Assembly (NCBI GenBank): GCA_000378885.1
Contig: KB900463.1
Span: 44,687 to 93,692 of the forward strand
Direction of reading: 5' to 3'
From: an actinobacterium SCGC AAA044-N04
Lineage (GTDB): Bacteria > Actinomycetota > Actinomycetes > Nanopelagicales > Nanopelagicaceae
Length of the DNA stretch: 49,006 bases
Below, one piece after another: positions 10,300 through 19,130 of the stretch (the first letter of the stretch is position 1; the number at the start of each line of letters is the position of its first letter). The translations under genes and the position numbers were made by a program. The notes beneath the pieces are model-generated. The model was given only the letters and a program-made list of their open reading frames with translations, did not search any database and was not told the origin of the DNA.

Positions 10300-10305
10300 T
10301 AGACT
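10300..10305 (+). promoter_or_regulatory. Candidate -10 box giving leaderless ndk mRNA
   Basis: TAGACT ends 6 nt before the GTG start of ndk and begins on the base right after the last coding base of the DUF4233 gene. Confidence 0.5.
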
Positions 10306-10311
10306 AGGCAG

Positions 10312-10731
10312 GTGAGCATTGAGAAAACCCTAATCCTGGTTAAGCCAGACGGAGTCCGTCGTGGTTTAGTGGGCGAAGTAATTTCTCGTGTTGAAACAAA
10401 GGGTTATTCCATCGAAGCGTTACGTTTACTTAACGCGGATCGCGCATTACTTGAACAACACTACGCAGAACATATTGGAAAGCCATTTTATGAACCACTA
10501 GTTGAGTTCATGATGTCAGGACCAATCGTTGCAATGGTTGCTTCAGGTAATCGTGTTATCGAAGGATTTCGTTCCCTAGCTGGAGTTACTGATCCAACAG
10601 TTGCAGCACCTGGAACTATCCGTGGTGACTTAGCTCGTGATCAAGGCACCAAAGTTGTTCAGAATATTGTGCATGGCTCAGATTCACCTGAATCGGCTGC
10701 GCGCGAGATTCAAATTTTCTTCCCTAAATAA
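10312..10731 (+). CDS. ndk: Nucleoside diphosphate kinase
   Basis: Transfers the gamma phosphate between nucleoside tri- and diphosphates through a phosphohistidine. The 139-residue product has the N-terminal KPDGV motif and the active-site motif NIVHGSDS with His121. The start is GTG 10312 and the N-terminus [14 protein letters not shown] matches the family. It stands in the usual folC-DUF4233-ndk order. A -10 box 6 nt upstream suggests its own leaderless transcript. mreB follows 17 bp later with a clear ribosome site. Confidence 0.96.
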   Translation: MSIEKTLILVKPDGVRRGLVGEVISRVETKGYSIEALRLLNADRALLEQHYAEHIGKPFYEPLVEFMMSGPIVAMVASGNRVIEGFRSLAGVTDPTVAAPGTIRGDLARDQGTKVVQNIVHGSDSPESAAREIQIFFPK

Positions 10732-10748
10732 TCAAGGAGTACAAAAGT

Positions 10749-11795
10749 ATGAGTTCACAAAGCAGACAGAGCAGAATGTCTTTCATCGGTCGTGATATGG
10801 CCGTTGACCTCGGAACTGCAAACACGCTTGTTTATGTGCGCGGGCGTGGCATTGTTTTGAATGAGCCATCTGTTGTTGCCGTCAATCAAGATTCTGGCGG
10901 AATCTTAGCCGTCGGTCTTGAAGCTAAAAAGATGATTGGCCGTACTCCAGGAAACATCGTTGCTATTCGCCCACTTAAAGATGGTGTGATTGCAGACTTT
11001 GAGACAACCGAGCGCATGCTGCGTTACTTTATTCAAAAGGTTCACCGCCGTCGTTACTTGGCTAAGCCAAGAATCGTTGTGTGTGTTCCATCTGGTATCA
11101 CTGGTGTTGAACAGCGCGCAGTTAAGGATGCAGCATATGCAGCCGGTGCTCGTAAGGTTTACATTATTGAAGAGCCAATGGCAGCAGCTATTGGTGCTGG
11201 TCTTCCAATCCACGAACCAACAGGAAACATGGTTGTAGATATTGGTGGCGGTACTACTGAAGTTGCAGTTATTTCACTAGGTGGAATTGTGTGTTCACTT
11301 TCAATTCGCGTAGGTGGAGATGAGCTCGATCAGTCGATTATTAACTGGGTTAAGCGTGAATTCTCACTGCTTTTGGGAGAGCGCACCGCAGAAGAAATCA
11401 AGATGGCTATCGGTTCTGCTTATCCACTAGCTGGTGAAAATGATGCTGAGATTCGCGGTCGTGACTTAGCAACAGGATTACCAAAGACAATCGTTGTTTC
11501 AGCTGCAGAGATTCGCAAAGCTCTAGAAGAGCCAGTCAATGCAATTGTTAACGCAGTAAAGAGCACACTTGATAAGACTCCTCCAGAGCTTGCATCAGAT
11601 TTGATGGATCGCGGAATTGTTCTTACTGGTGGCGGTGCTTTGCTCAAGGGCCTTGATGAGCGTCTTCGTAAAGAAACTGGAATGCCTATTCACATCGCTG
11701 AACGTCCATTGGATGCAGTAGTTGAAGGCTCTGGAAAATGTATCGAAGAGTTTGAGGCTTTAGAGAAGGTCTTAATCTCCGAACCTCGTCGATAG
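10749..11795 (+). CDS. mreB: Rod shape-determining protein MreB
   Basis: Bacterial actin that guides lateral wall synthesis. The 348-residue product has the phosphate-1 motif [10 protein letters not shown] from residue 20, the phosphate-2 motif [11 protein letters not shown] near 165 and the adenosine motif [10 protein letters not shown] near 295. The ribosome site AAGGAG stands 9 bp upstream. It starts the mreB-mreC-mreD-mrdA-rodA cluster, the full elongasome core. A rod or vibrioid cell is expected. Many actinobacteria with polar growth lack MreB, so its presence argues against a Mycobacterium- or Corynebacterium-like organism. Confidence 0.97.
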   Translation: MSSQSRQSRMSFIGRDMAVDLGTANTLVYVRGRGIVLNEPSVVAVNQDSGGILAVGLEAKKMIGRTPGNIVAIRPLKDGVIADFETTERMLRYFIQKVHRRRYLAKPRIVVCVPSGITGVEQRAVKDAAYAAGARKVYIIEEPMAAAIGAGLPIHEPTGNMVVDIGGGTTEVAVISLGGIVCSLSIRVGGDELDQSIINWVKREFSLLLGERTAEEIKMAIGSAYPLAGENDAEIRGRDLATGLPKTIVVSAAEIRKALEEPVNAIVNAVKSTLDKTPPELASDLMDRGIVLTGGGALLKGLDERLRKETGMPIHIAERPLDAVVEGSGKCIEEFEALEKVLISEPRR

Positions 11796-11807
11796 GTTTA
11801 TTAGAAG

Positions 11808-12731
11808 ATGCGTTACGGCGGAGAGGGTCGTACCCGTCTTCTCTTAATCATTTTAATTGTTACTGCGCTATTTCTAATCACCTTAGATTTGCGTGGTGTT
11901 GCAGTTCTAGATGGTGCGCGTCAAGGCACTCAGACAATTCTTTCGCCTTTTCAAAAGGCTGGAAACTTCATACTTTCGCCGGTTAAGAACTTTGTTAGCG
12001 ATCTTACCCACTTGGGCCGGACCCGCAATCAAATTGAAAAGCTACGCGCTGATAATGCAAAGCTAAAAGCAGATTTGCTTAACCGTAAAAACGCTGATGC
12101 ACAGCTTAAGCAACTCGAATCTATTTTGGATTTAGCAGGAACTGCCGGATATAAAGTCGTGAACGCAAAAGTTATCAGCCAAGGCTCTAGCCAATCATTT
12201 TCTCAAACCGTGACTATTGATAGTGGCTCAAATGCGGGCATTAAGAAAAATATGACCGTGCTTTCCCAAACAGGAATTGCCGGTGTTGTGAAAGATGTTT
12301 ACCCAACAACTGCATTAGTAATGCTGGCAACAGATCCAGCTTTTAAGATTGGTGTTCGCATTGCCGGAACCCAGCAAATAGGCATTTTATCTGGCCGTGG
12401 TTCACGCTCAGGTTCACTGCAATTACTTGATAATTTAACAACAGTGAAAGTGGGCGATGTTTTACTAGCGCGAGGAAGTGTTGCAAACCGTCCCTTTGTT
12501 CCAGGCGTTCCCGTTGGATATGTAACAGCAGTTGATAACTCAGCTGGCGAAATCGCTCAAAGTGGCACAGTTCGCTATTACACAAATTTTGGCGCTCTTG
12601 GAGTTTTGGCAGTAGTTGTTTCAGCTTCATCTTCTAATCCAGGTGATGCTCTTGTTCCACCTAAGCCAGTCCCAACTCCTATTCCAACAGTGACGGTTTA
12701 TGTGACACCATCACCGTCGCCAACTAAGTAG
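11808..12731 (+). CDS. mreC: Rod shape-determining protein MreC
   Basis: Periplasmic-side scaffold linking MreB to the wall synthases. The 307-residue product has a basic cytoplasmic start, one membrane segment (about 10-27), a coiled coil (about 60-105) and the two beta-barrel MreC domain. The last 25 residues form a Pro/Thr-rich tail (VPPKPVPTPIPTV) that is probably disordered. It follows mreB by 12 bp and precedes mreD by 6 bp. Confidence 0.94.
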   Translation: MRYGGEGRTRLLLIILIVTALFLITLDLRGVAVLDGARQGTQTILSPFQKAGNFILSPVKNFVSDLTHLGRTRNQIEKLRADNAKLKADLLNRKNADAQLKQLESILDLAGTAGYKVVNAKVISQGSSQSFSQTVTIDSGSNAGIKKNMTVLSQTGIAGVVKDVYPTTALVMLATDPAFKIGVRIAGTQQIGILSGRGSRSGSLQLLDNLTTVKVGDVLLARGSVANRPFVPGVPVGYVTAVDNSAGEIAQSGTVRYYTNFGALGVLAVVVSASSSNPGDALVPPKPVPTPIPTVTVYVTPSPSPTK

Positions 12732-12737
12732 CTACAA

Positions 12738-13259
12738 ATGTTGACCCGTCAGATTTCACTTTCTGTGCCAGTTTTTCTTTTTATCTTTCTTTTCCAAGAA
12801 GCGGTAGTTAGTCAATTTAAACTTCCAGGTGGGGGATTCTCACTCTTTGTAATCTTTGCACTGGTTTGGGCAGTAATTAGCACACCAGAGATTGCGGCGT
12901 TGACAGGCTTTGGTGCAGGAATTTTGATGGACATGTCTGGCGGTGCAGGTGGTCCAGTGGGTCAGTGGACACTGATCATGATCATTGTTTGTTATGGAGT
13001 CTCATACTTGGGTTATGGGGATGGCAATATCAATGGAAATCCAATAGGAGTAGTTTTCTTTGTAGTAGTTGCCAACTTACTAACCGAAATGCTTTTCCTT
13101 ACAAGCAGTGCGCTGTTAGGTGTTACAACAGGGAGCTTCGGACAAGTCCTGGTTACGCTGCTTGGTAACTCACTATGGACTTTGGTAATTACTCCTATCG
13201 TTCTGCCAGTGTTTTCCTTTATGCACAATTTTGTTTTTGAAACGCGATCTGCTCTATGA
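12738..13259 (+). CDS. mreD: Rod shape-determining protein MreD
   Basis: Small polytopic membrane protein of 173 residues with about five hydrophobic segments, identified by its character and by its fixed place between mreC and the PBP2 gene. It is a membrane partner of MreC in the elongasome. The stop overlaps the PBP2 start by 4 bp (ATGA), so the two are translated together. Confidence 0.9.
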   Translation: MLTRQISLSVPVFLFIFLFQEAVVSQFKLPGGGFSLFVIFALVWAVISTPEIAALTGFGAGILMDMSGGAGGPVGQWTLIMIIVCYGVSYLGYGDGNINGNPIGVVFFVVVANLLTEMLFLTSSALLGVTTGSFGQVLVTLLGNSLWTLVITPIVLPVFSFMHNFVFETRSAL

Positions 13260-15346
13260 ATCAACGCTCACGCTTAAGTTTACTTGTTGCTCAGATCCTC
13301 ATTGTTTCACTGCTTGTTGCCCTCTTTGGTCGCTTGTTTTATTTGCAGATCGCTGCCGGCCCAAAATATCGTGATGCAGCATTGAGTATTCAAAGCCGTG
13401 ACGTTGTGGCACCGGCAAATCGTGGATTAATAGTTGATTCATCTGGTGTGCCATTGGCCCTTAATAAAGTGGGTTTAGCGATCACTATCGATCGCATTGA
13501 AATTGATAAGCAGCCTGATAAAGGTGTTGATGTAATGCAGCGCCTGGCAAAGCTGCTCAAACTTAATTACAACGATATTTACACAAACACACGCCTGTGC
13601 GGTGAACTACCAGTTGGTCAACGTGCAGGTTGTTGGACTGGCTCTCGATATCAACCTATTCCTATTACTAAAGAGGCAGATCCAGATATTGCCCTGCAAA
13701 TTGTGGAACGTCCCGATCAATTTCCTGGAGTAGATGCCCAACCAATCTCAATTCGTAGCTATCCAGGCATTGTTGGCGTTAATGCCGCCCACGTTCTGGG
13801 TTATGTAGGACCGCTCACTGATTCTGATTTAACGAAAAATTCCGGCAAGCAATATTTTAGAAGTGAATCCATTGGTAAAGCTGGACTTGAAATTCAATAC
13901 GATTCCTATCTACGCGGAATTCCAGGAATTAGAACTCTTATTGTTGATCGTAAAGAGGCAATCACCAGAGAGAGCCAAAATACTCAACCAATTGCTGGTG
14001 ATCACTTAGTAACAAGTCTGGATGTTCGATTACAGGCCGCTGCTGAGCAGGCGTTAGCAGATGCGGTAAAGCGCGGGCGAGCAAATGGTTACACCTCTGA
14101 TTCAGGTGCTGCCGTAGTAATGGATATTAGAACTGGGCGCATTTTGGCACTTGCTTCCTATCCAACATATGACCCCAATGCTTTTGAAAAAGGATTAACG
14201 GTTCAACAAGCATCAGATCTTTTTAGTGAGAAAAAGGCTGTGCCAGCACTTAACCGTGCACTTCAGGGATTATTTGCACCTGCGTCAACTTTTAAATCTG
14301 TCTCTGTTGTTGCAGCTGCAGCAGCAGGCTATGACCTTAACGCCTCCTATAACTGTCCTTCTGAGGTACAAGTAGGTAATCGCGCATTCCAAAACTTTGA
14401 TAGCAGGGACCAGGGACGCATGAGCTTAAAGAAAGCCATTGCAGTCTCATGCGACACTCTTTGGTATCAAATCGCCTTTGATGAATGGCTGCGAGATGGT
14501 GGTCTGCGTCCAAAATCGAGCCCGAATGACTATTTCTTTAAAGCAGCTCAAACGTTCCACATCGCTCAAAAAGTGGGAATTGACCTACCTTCTGAATCAA
14601 CATCACGATTAGCTGATCGTAATTATAAAAAGAGCTGGTTCCAACAGAACAAAGATTTCTATTGCAACTACAAAACCCGTGCAACTAAAGCCCAACAGAC
14701 TCCTTTTCTCATTCAACTAGCTGCTGAAAATTGTGTGGACGGTGACAAGGTCCGCGCTGGTGATGCTGTGAATTTTGCTATTGGCCAGGGTGACACAGTT
14801 GTAACACCACTTAAGTTGACTCAGATGTATGCAGCCATCGGCAACGGTGGAACTATCTGGCAGGCAACTGTTGGAAAAGCAATCGTTAAGACTGACGGAA
14901 CAGTTGTTAAGTCTATTGAGCCACAAAAGTTGGGCACCCTAAACACCGCACCTTCAACTATTAAGTTCTTACAAAGTGCATTACGTGAAGTGGTGGTGAG
15001 CGGAACAGGTGCTGGAGTATTTGCTGGTTTCCCCATTGAGGTGAGTGGAAAAACTGGAACTGGCCAAGTTTTTGGTCGAAACCCTAATGGCACACAAAAA
15101 GATGACACATCCTGGTTTGCATCCTTTGCACCAAGTAAGAATCCACGTTTTGCAGTTGTCATGATGGTGGGACAAGGCGGATTTGGTGCATCAACATCTG
15201 GTGTGGGTGTCCGACACATCTATGAAGCAATTTTCGGTGTTAAAGGCAATAAAGTTATTCCAGGAGCTGCGATCTATCCAACTGGAAAACCTCCAACAAC
15301 GTTGCCAAAGATTTCACCTGCTACAAAGCCTAAGGAGACGCCATGA
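13256..15346 (+). CDS. mrdA: Penicillin-binding protein 2, elongation transpeptidase
   Basis: Class B PBP that cross-links peptidoglycan during cell elongation with RodA. The 696-residue product has one N-terminal membrane anchor (about 8-28), the PBP dimerisation domain and the transpeptidase domain with STFK (Ser344 is the nucleophile), SCD (the second motif, in the SxD form common in PBP2) and KTG at 599-601. The C-terminus is Pro/Lys-rich. It overlaps mreD and rodA by 4 bp on either side. Confidence 0.95.
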   Translation: MNQRSRLSLLVAQILIVSLLVALFGRLFYLQIAAGPKYRDAALSIQSRDVVAPANRGLIVDSSGVPLALNKVGLAITIDRIEIDKQPDKGVDVMQRLAKLLKLNYNDIYTNTRLCGELPVGQRAGCWTGSRYQPIPITKEADPDIALQIVERPDQFPGVDAQPISIRSYPGIVGVNAAHVLGYVGPLTDSDLTKNSGKQYFRSESIGKAGLEIQYDSYLRGIPGIRTLIVDRKEAITRESQNTQPIAGDHLVTSLDVRLQAAAEQALADAVKRGRANGYTSDSGAAVVMDIRTGRILALASYPTYDPNAFEKGLTVQQASDLFSEKKAVPALNRALQGLFAPASTFKSVSVVAAAAAGYDLNASYNCPSEVQVGNRAFQNFDSRDQGRMSLKKAIAVSCDTLWYQIAFDEWLRDGGLRPKSSPNDYFFKAAQTFHIAQKVGIDLPSESTSRLADRNYKKSWFQQNKDFYCNYKTRATKAQQTPFLIQLAAENCVDGDKVRAGDAVNFAIGQGDTVVTPLKLTQMYAAIGNGGTIWQATVGKAIVKTDGTVVKSIEPQKLGTLNTAPSTIKFLQSALREVVVSGTGAGVFAGFPIEVSGKTGTGQVFGRNPNGTQKDDTSWFASFAPSKNPRFAVVMMVGQGGFGASTSGVGVRHIYEAIFGVKGNKVIPGAAIYPTGKPPTTLPKISPATKPKETP

Positions 15347-16503
15347 GCCAAATAGCTGCGCGTCAACGCCTATATCGCCGCCAGAGAAGCTCGATTTTTC
15401 ATGGCTTTGATCCAGTTTTAACTGCTGCTGTTGCGGTGCTTTTACTCATGGGCACGTTGCTTGTTTATGCAGCAACACGTGATTGGTATTCACGCAATGG
15501 TTTAGATCCTCAGTATTACTTAAAGCGCCACGTTATTAACATCGCTATCGGTGCCCTTTTAGCTTATGGCACAACGGTTATTGATTATCGATTGCTGCGC
15601 GCTTACACACCGATTGTGTGGGGCTTAGGCGTTATCGGATTAATAGTTGTTTTGATTCCAGGTTTAGGTAGTGAAGTCAACGGTGCTAAAGCTTGGATTG
15701 GACTGCCTGGTGGATTCCAGATTCAGCCGGCAGAGCTGGCAAAGATTTCCATCATCATTGGTATGTCCATGATTTTATCTGAGCGCACCCACGATAGCGA
15801 TGAACCAACATCTAGAGATGTTTTGCAAGCCCTAGCAGTTGCGGCAATTCCAGTTATATTTATTTTGCTACAGCCTGACATGGGTACCGTTTTTATTATC
15901 TCAGCATCTGTTGTAACAATCATTGCCGTTTCTGGTTCACCGACTAAATGGGTAGTAGGACTTCTACTTGTCGCAGTTCTGGGGGCAGTAGTTGCAACTA
16001 ACACAGGAGTCATCAGCGACTACCAAATTAAGCGACTGCAAACTTTCGTAGATCCAACAGTTGACACACAAGGCACTGGCTACCAACTTCGCCAAGCCCG
16101 CATCACTGTGGGATCTGGCGGATTAATTGGAACGGGGTTATTTAATGGCCCACAAACTAACGGCCGTTTTGTTCCAGAACAACAGACTGACTTTATTTTT
16201 ACCGTAGCTGGTGAAGAGTTAGGTTTTCTTGGAAGTGGATTAATTGTGTTGCTGTATTTAATTATGCTCATGCGCGCATTTGCAATTGCTCGAAGAACGA
16301 GCGACCCCTTTGGGCGATTAGTGACAACCGGTGTGATTGCTTGGTTTGCATTTCAAATATTTGAAAACATTGGAATGACGTTAGGTCTCATGCCAATGAC
16401 GGGTGTGCCACTGCCATTTATCTCATACGGAGGCTCATCGATGTTTGCCACTTTGATCGGTTTTGGCCTGCTGCAGAACGTTCACGCTCGCTCCAGAGGC
16501 TGA
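15343..16503 (+). CDS. rodA: RodA, SEDS-family peptidoglycan glycosyltransferase
   Basis: Polymerises lipid II into glycan strands in complex with PBP2. The 386-residue product has about ten membrane segments and the SEDS signatures QPDMGT, EQQTDFIFTVAGEELGF and PLPFISYGGSS. It is told from FtsW by its place in the mre operon after mrdA. The stop TGA is at 16501-16503; a 163-bp leader for rne follows. Confidence 0.95.
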   Translation: MSQIAARQRLYRRQRSSIFHGFDPVLTAAVAVLLLMGTLLVYAATRDWYSRNGLDPQYYLKRHVINIAIGALLAYGTTVIDYRLLRAYTPIVWGLGVIGLIVVLIPGLGSEVNGAKAWIGLPGGFQIQPAELAKISIIIGMSMILSERTHDSDEPTSRDVLQALAVAAIPVIFILLQPDMGTVFIISASVVTIIAVSGSPTKWVVGLLLVAVLGAVVATNTGVISDYQIKRLQTFVDPTVDTQGTGYQLRQARITVGSGGLIGTGLFNGPQTNGRFVPEQQTDFIFTVAGEELGFLGSGLIVLLYLIMLMRAFAIARRTSDPFGRLVTTGVIAWFAFQIFENIGMTLGLMPMTGVPLPFISYGGSSMFATLIGFGLLQNVHARSRG

Positions 16504-16545
16504 AGTAGGCAATTAGGCCCCTATCTGCCATACTTAGGGCACATA

Positions 16546-16592
16546 GTTCAGCGCGGCTCGCGAATCCATCGCGGTAAAAGCCCAGCGCGAAC
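16546..16592 (+). promoter_or_regulatory. Structured element in the rne 5' leader
   Basis: Nested complementary blocks can be read directly. GTTC (16546-16549) pairs with GAAC (16589-16592), GCGC (16551-16554) with GCGC (16585-16588), GGCT (16555-16558) with AGCC (16579-16582), and an inner CGCG/CGCG hairpin closes the loop AATCCAT. The outcome is a stem of about 12 bp with two small bulges plus an inner 4-bp hairpin. RNase E is known in E. coli to control its own mRNA through a leader hairpin; a similar role here is an inference. Confidence 0.5.
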
Positions 16593-16599
16593 AGGTAAG

Positions 16600-16623
16600 A
16601 AAAACCTAAAACAGGGATTTTTT
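16600..16623 (+). terminator. Terminator-like hairpin in the rne leader
   Basis: AAAAACC (16600-16606) can pair with GG(A)TTTTT (16615-16622), and the sequence ends in a run of six T. The stem is weak and AT-rich. It may be the terminator of the mre-rodA operon or an attenuator in the rne leader, as it lies 8 bp after the larger fold. Confidence 0.3.
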
Positions 16624-16666
16624 AACGAGATAAGCGTTCTAAAAGACGCATAGAGGATTTGGTGCC

Positions 16667-18757
16667 ATGGCTATTGAGCCTAAAACACCGCGCAAGCGTG
16701 CGGTTAAAAAAACTTCGGCTAAGGCTGAAGCAAAAACTACTGAAGTAACAACCGATGAACCAAAGAAGGCTACGCGCAAAAAAGCAGCTATCCCGGTTCC
16801 AGTATTTCAAGCAGCCCCAGATAAGCCAGTTGCTAAAACTGTGCGCAAAAAAGCTGAGGTCCCAGAGGCTCCAGCAGCTGATGCACCTGCATCAGAAGGT
16901 GGAGATCGTCCAGATCGCAACCGTCGCCGTCGCCGTGGTGGCCGTGGCCGTCGCAAGCCTGGCGCAGATGTTGCAACAAATGAAGATTCAACAGTAGAAG
17001 CTGGCGAAGAGAGCACCGATAGCGATGGAACAACTCATCGCCGTCGCCGCCGCCGTCGCGCAGCAGGAGATGCTGAAGGTGTAACACCAGGTGAAGTAAT
17101 TGATGAAGATGGTGTTGTAACAGTTGTTAAGGTCCGCGAAGTTCGCGAACGTCCAGCTCGTCCAGCACGTACTGAACGCCCAGATCGCAGTGATCGCCGC
17201 GGAGGACGTCGTGATCGCAACGATCGTAATGACCGTGGCGCTCGCTCTGAATACCGCGAGCCATATCGCAAACGCCCAACCGTTATTACTGATGGTGAAT
17301 TCTTAGCCCGACGTGAAAACGTAGATCGCGAGATGCTTGTTCGCCAGATTGCAGATCGCACACAGATCGCTGTTATTGAAGATGGCGTGATGGTGGAGCA
17401 CTATGTGAACCGCAATAGCAACGTTTCATACGTTGGTAACGTGTATTTGGGTCGCGTTCAAAATGTTCTTCCTTCAATGGAAGCTGCATTCGTTGATATT
17501 GGTAAGGGCCGTAATGCTGTGTTGTATGCCGGTGAAGTTAACTGGGATGCTGCAGGTATTTCTGAATCTGAACCACGCAAAATTGAAACTGTATTAAAGA
17601 CTGGTCAGCCAGTATTAGTTCAGGTTACAAAAGATCCCATCGGTCAAAAGGGTGCGCGCCTAACCAGCCAAATTTCATTGCCAGGACGCTATGTTGTTTA
17701 TGTCCCAGGTGGCGGAATGTCTGGTATTTCAAAGCGTCTGCCTGAAACTGAGCGCACGCGCCTGAAAGCAATTTTGAAGAACTTAATTCCAGAAGAAGCT
17801 GGCGTCATTGTTCGTACAGCTGCTGAAGGTGTGAGCGAAGAAGATTTAACTAGTGATGTTGCACGTCTTAAGGCTCAATGGGATGACATCTATGCCAAGA
17901 CTCAAAACACAAACTTTAATCCACCCGTTGCCCTCTACCAAGAGCCAGATCTTGCAGTTCGAGTTATCCGAGATATCTTCAATGAAGATTTCCGCAAGCT
18001 CACTGTGCAAGGTGCAACTGCATGGGATGAAGTAACTAGTTATCTTGGCTTTATTGCTCCAGAACTAACAACAAAGATTGAAAAATACACAGGCACAGGC
18101 GATCTCTTTGCAGACTTTAGAGTCGAAGAGCAGTTGGCCAAGGCATTTGATCGCAAGGTTTATCTGCCTTCAGGTGGCTCACTTGTAATTGACCGTACTG
18201 AAGCAATGATTGTTATCGATGTTAACACCGGTAAATTCATTGGTAAGGGCGGAAACCTTGAAGAGACTGTTACTAAGAACAACTTAGAAGCAGCTGAAGA
18301 AATTGCCCGTCAACTTCGTCTTCGTGACTTAGGTGGAATTGTTGTCATTGACTTCATCGATATGATTTTGGAATCAAACCGCGAGATGGTTTTGCGCCGA
18401 CTCGTTGAATGTTTAGGCCGAGATCGCACCAAGCACCAGGTTGCAGAAGTTACATCTTTAGGACTTGTTCAAATGACACGCAAGCGTGTTGGTCAAGGAC
18501 TCATTGAAGCTTTCTCAACTACATGTGATTCATGTAGCGGACGCGGAATTCATATTCATATGGAGCCTGTGAAGATGAAGGCACCAATGCCACAACTTGA
18601 TGTCCCATCATCACAACATGAAGATGCAGAGGAAAAAGATTCCACAGAGCATGAATTCCATGAATCTTTAAATGATGAGCAAACACCTGTAGAGACCAAG
18701 CCAGCTGGTGGGCGAAAGCGCCGCCGAGCAGCCTCCTCAGGCATAATTACCGCTTGA
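16667..18757 (+). CDS. rne: Ribonuclease E/G family endoribonuclease
   Basis: Main endoribonuclease for mRNA decay and rRNA/tRNA processing. The 696-residue product starts with about 210 low-complexity residues rich in Lys, Ala, then Arg (several runs of five or six Arg), which is the N-terminal extension typical of actinobacterial RNase E. An S1 domain follows (about 253-340), then the catalytic domain with the metal ligands Asp518 (VIDVN) and Asp562 (VIDFID), 44 residues apart (43 in E. coli), and the zinc-link CDSC (Cys620, Cys623). A short acidic tail ends in a basic patch. The 163-bp leader contains a strong fold. rplU, which usually follows, is absent. Confidence 0.95.
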   Translation: MAIEPKTPRKRAVKKTSAKAEAKTTEVTTDEPKKATRKKAAIPVPVFQAAPDKPVAKTVRKKAEVPEAPAADAPASEGGDRPDRNRRRRRGGRGRRKPGADVATNEDSTVEAGEESTDSDGTTHRRRRRRRAAGDAEGVTPGEVIDEDGVVTVVKVREVRERPARPARTERPDRSDRRGGRRDRNDRNDRGARSEYREPYRKRPTVITDGEFLARRENVDREMLVRQIADRTQIAVIEDGVMVEHYVNRNSNVSYVGNVYLGRVQNVLPSMEAAFVDIGKGRNAVLYAGEVNWDAAGISESEPRKIETVLKTGQPVLVQVTKDPIGQKGARLTSQISLPGRYVVYVPGGGMSGISKRLPETERTRLKAILKNLIPEEAGVIVRTAAEGVSEEDLTSDVARLKAQWDDIYAKTQNTNFNPPVALYQEPDLAVRVIRDIFNEDFRKLTVQGATAWDEVTSYLGFIAPELTTKIEKYTGTGDLFADFRVEEQLAKAFDRKVYLPSGGSLVIDRTEAMIVIDVNTGKFIGKGGNLEETVTKNNLEAAEEIARQLRLRDLGGIVVIDFIDMILESNREMVLRRLVECLGRDRTKHQVAEVTSLGLVQMTRKRVGQGLIEAFSTTCDSCSGRGIHIHMEPVKMKAPMPQLDVPSSQHEDAEEKDSTEHEFHESLNDEQTPVETKPAGGRKRRRAASSGIITA

Positions 18758-18828
18758 TTTGAGCCTTCGGGCCCTAACAGGTAACCTTTACCCTTCAACA
18801 CACACCTAGAAGTTCGGAGTACTACAGC

Positions 18829-19098
18829 GTGGCAAATATCAAATCTCAGATTAAGCGCATTAAGACCAACGAGAAGGCACGCCTTCGTAATAAGTCTGTG
18901 GGCTCATCTATCAAGACCGCTGTCCGTAAATTCCGTGAGGCAGTTAGCGCAGGAGATTCATCTGCGATCACAACTGAACTTCGCACAGCTTCTAAGGCTC
19001 TAGATGTTGCTGTTCAAAAGGGTGTTCTTCACAAGAACACTGCAGCAAACAAGAAGTCATCAATGGCTAAGGCAGCTGCCAAAGCCGGCGCACGTTAA
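18829..19098 (+). CDS. rpsT: 30S ribosomal protein S20
   Basis: Small-subunit protein binding 16S rRNA, 89 residues, very basic and helical, with the family start [18 protein letters not shown]. The start is GTG 18829 with GGAG 12-15 bp upstream. It precedes lepA as in most actinobacteria. Only 71 bp separate it from rne; the gap holds a short GCC-TTCG-GGC hairpin and a TAACCT hexamer at 18781-18786 that may be its -10 box. Confidence 0.96.
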   Translation: MANIKSQIKRIKTNEKARLRNKSVGSSIKTAVRKFREAVSAGDSSAITTELRTASKALDVAVQKGVLHKNTAANKKSSMAKAAAKAGAR

Positions 19099-19130
19099 TT
19101 TTTCTTCGATCTTAAAGCGAGGCTAGGTTC

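Noticed and set aside
16807-17361. Arg-rich open frames on the minus strand and other frames over the rne N-terminus
   Set aside because: They are shadows of the Arg-rich, low-complexity N-terminal part of RNase E; no ribosome sites or conserved domains.
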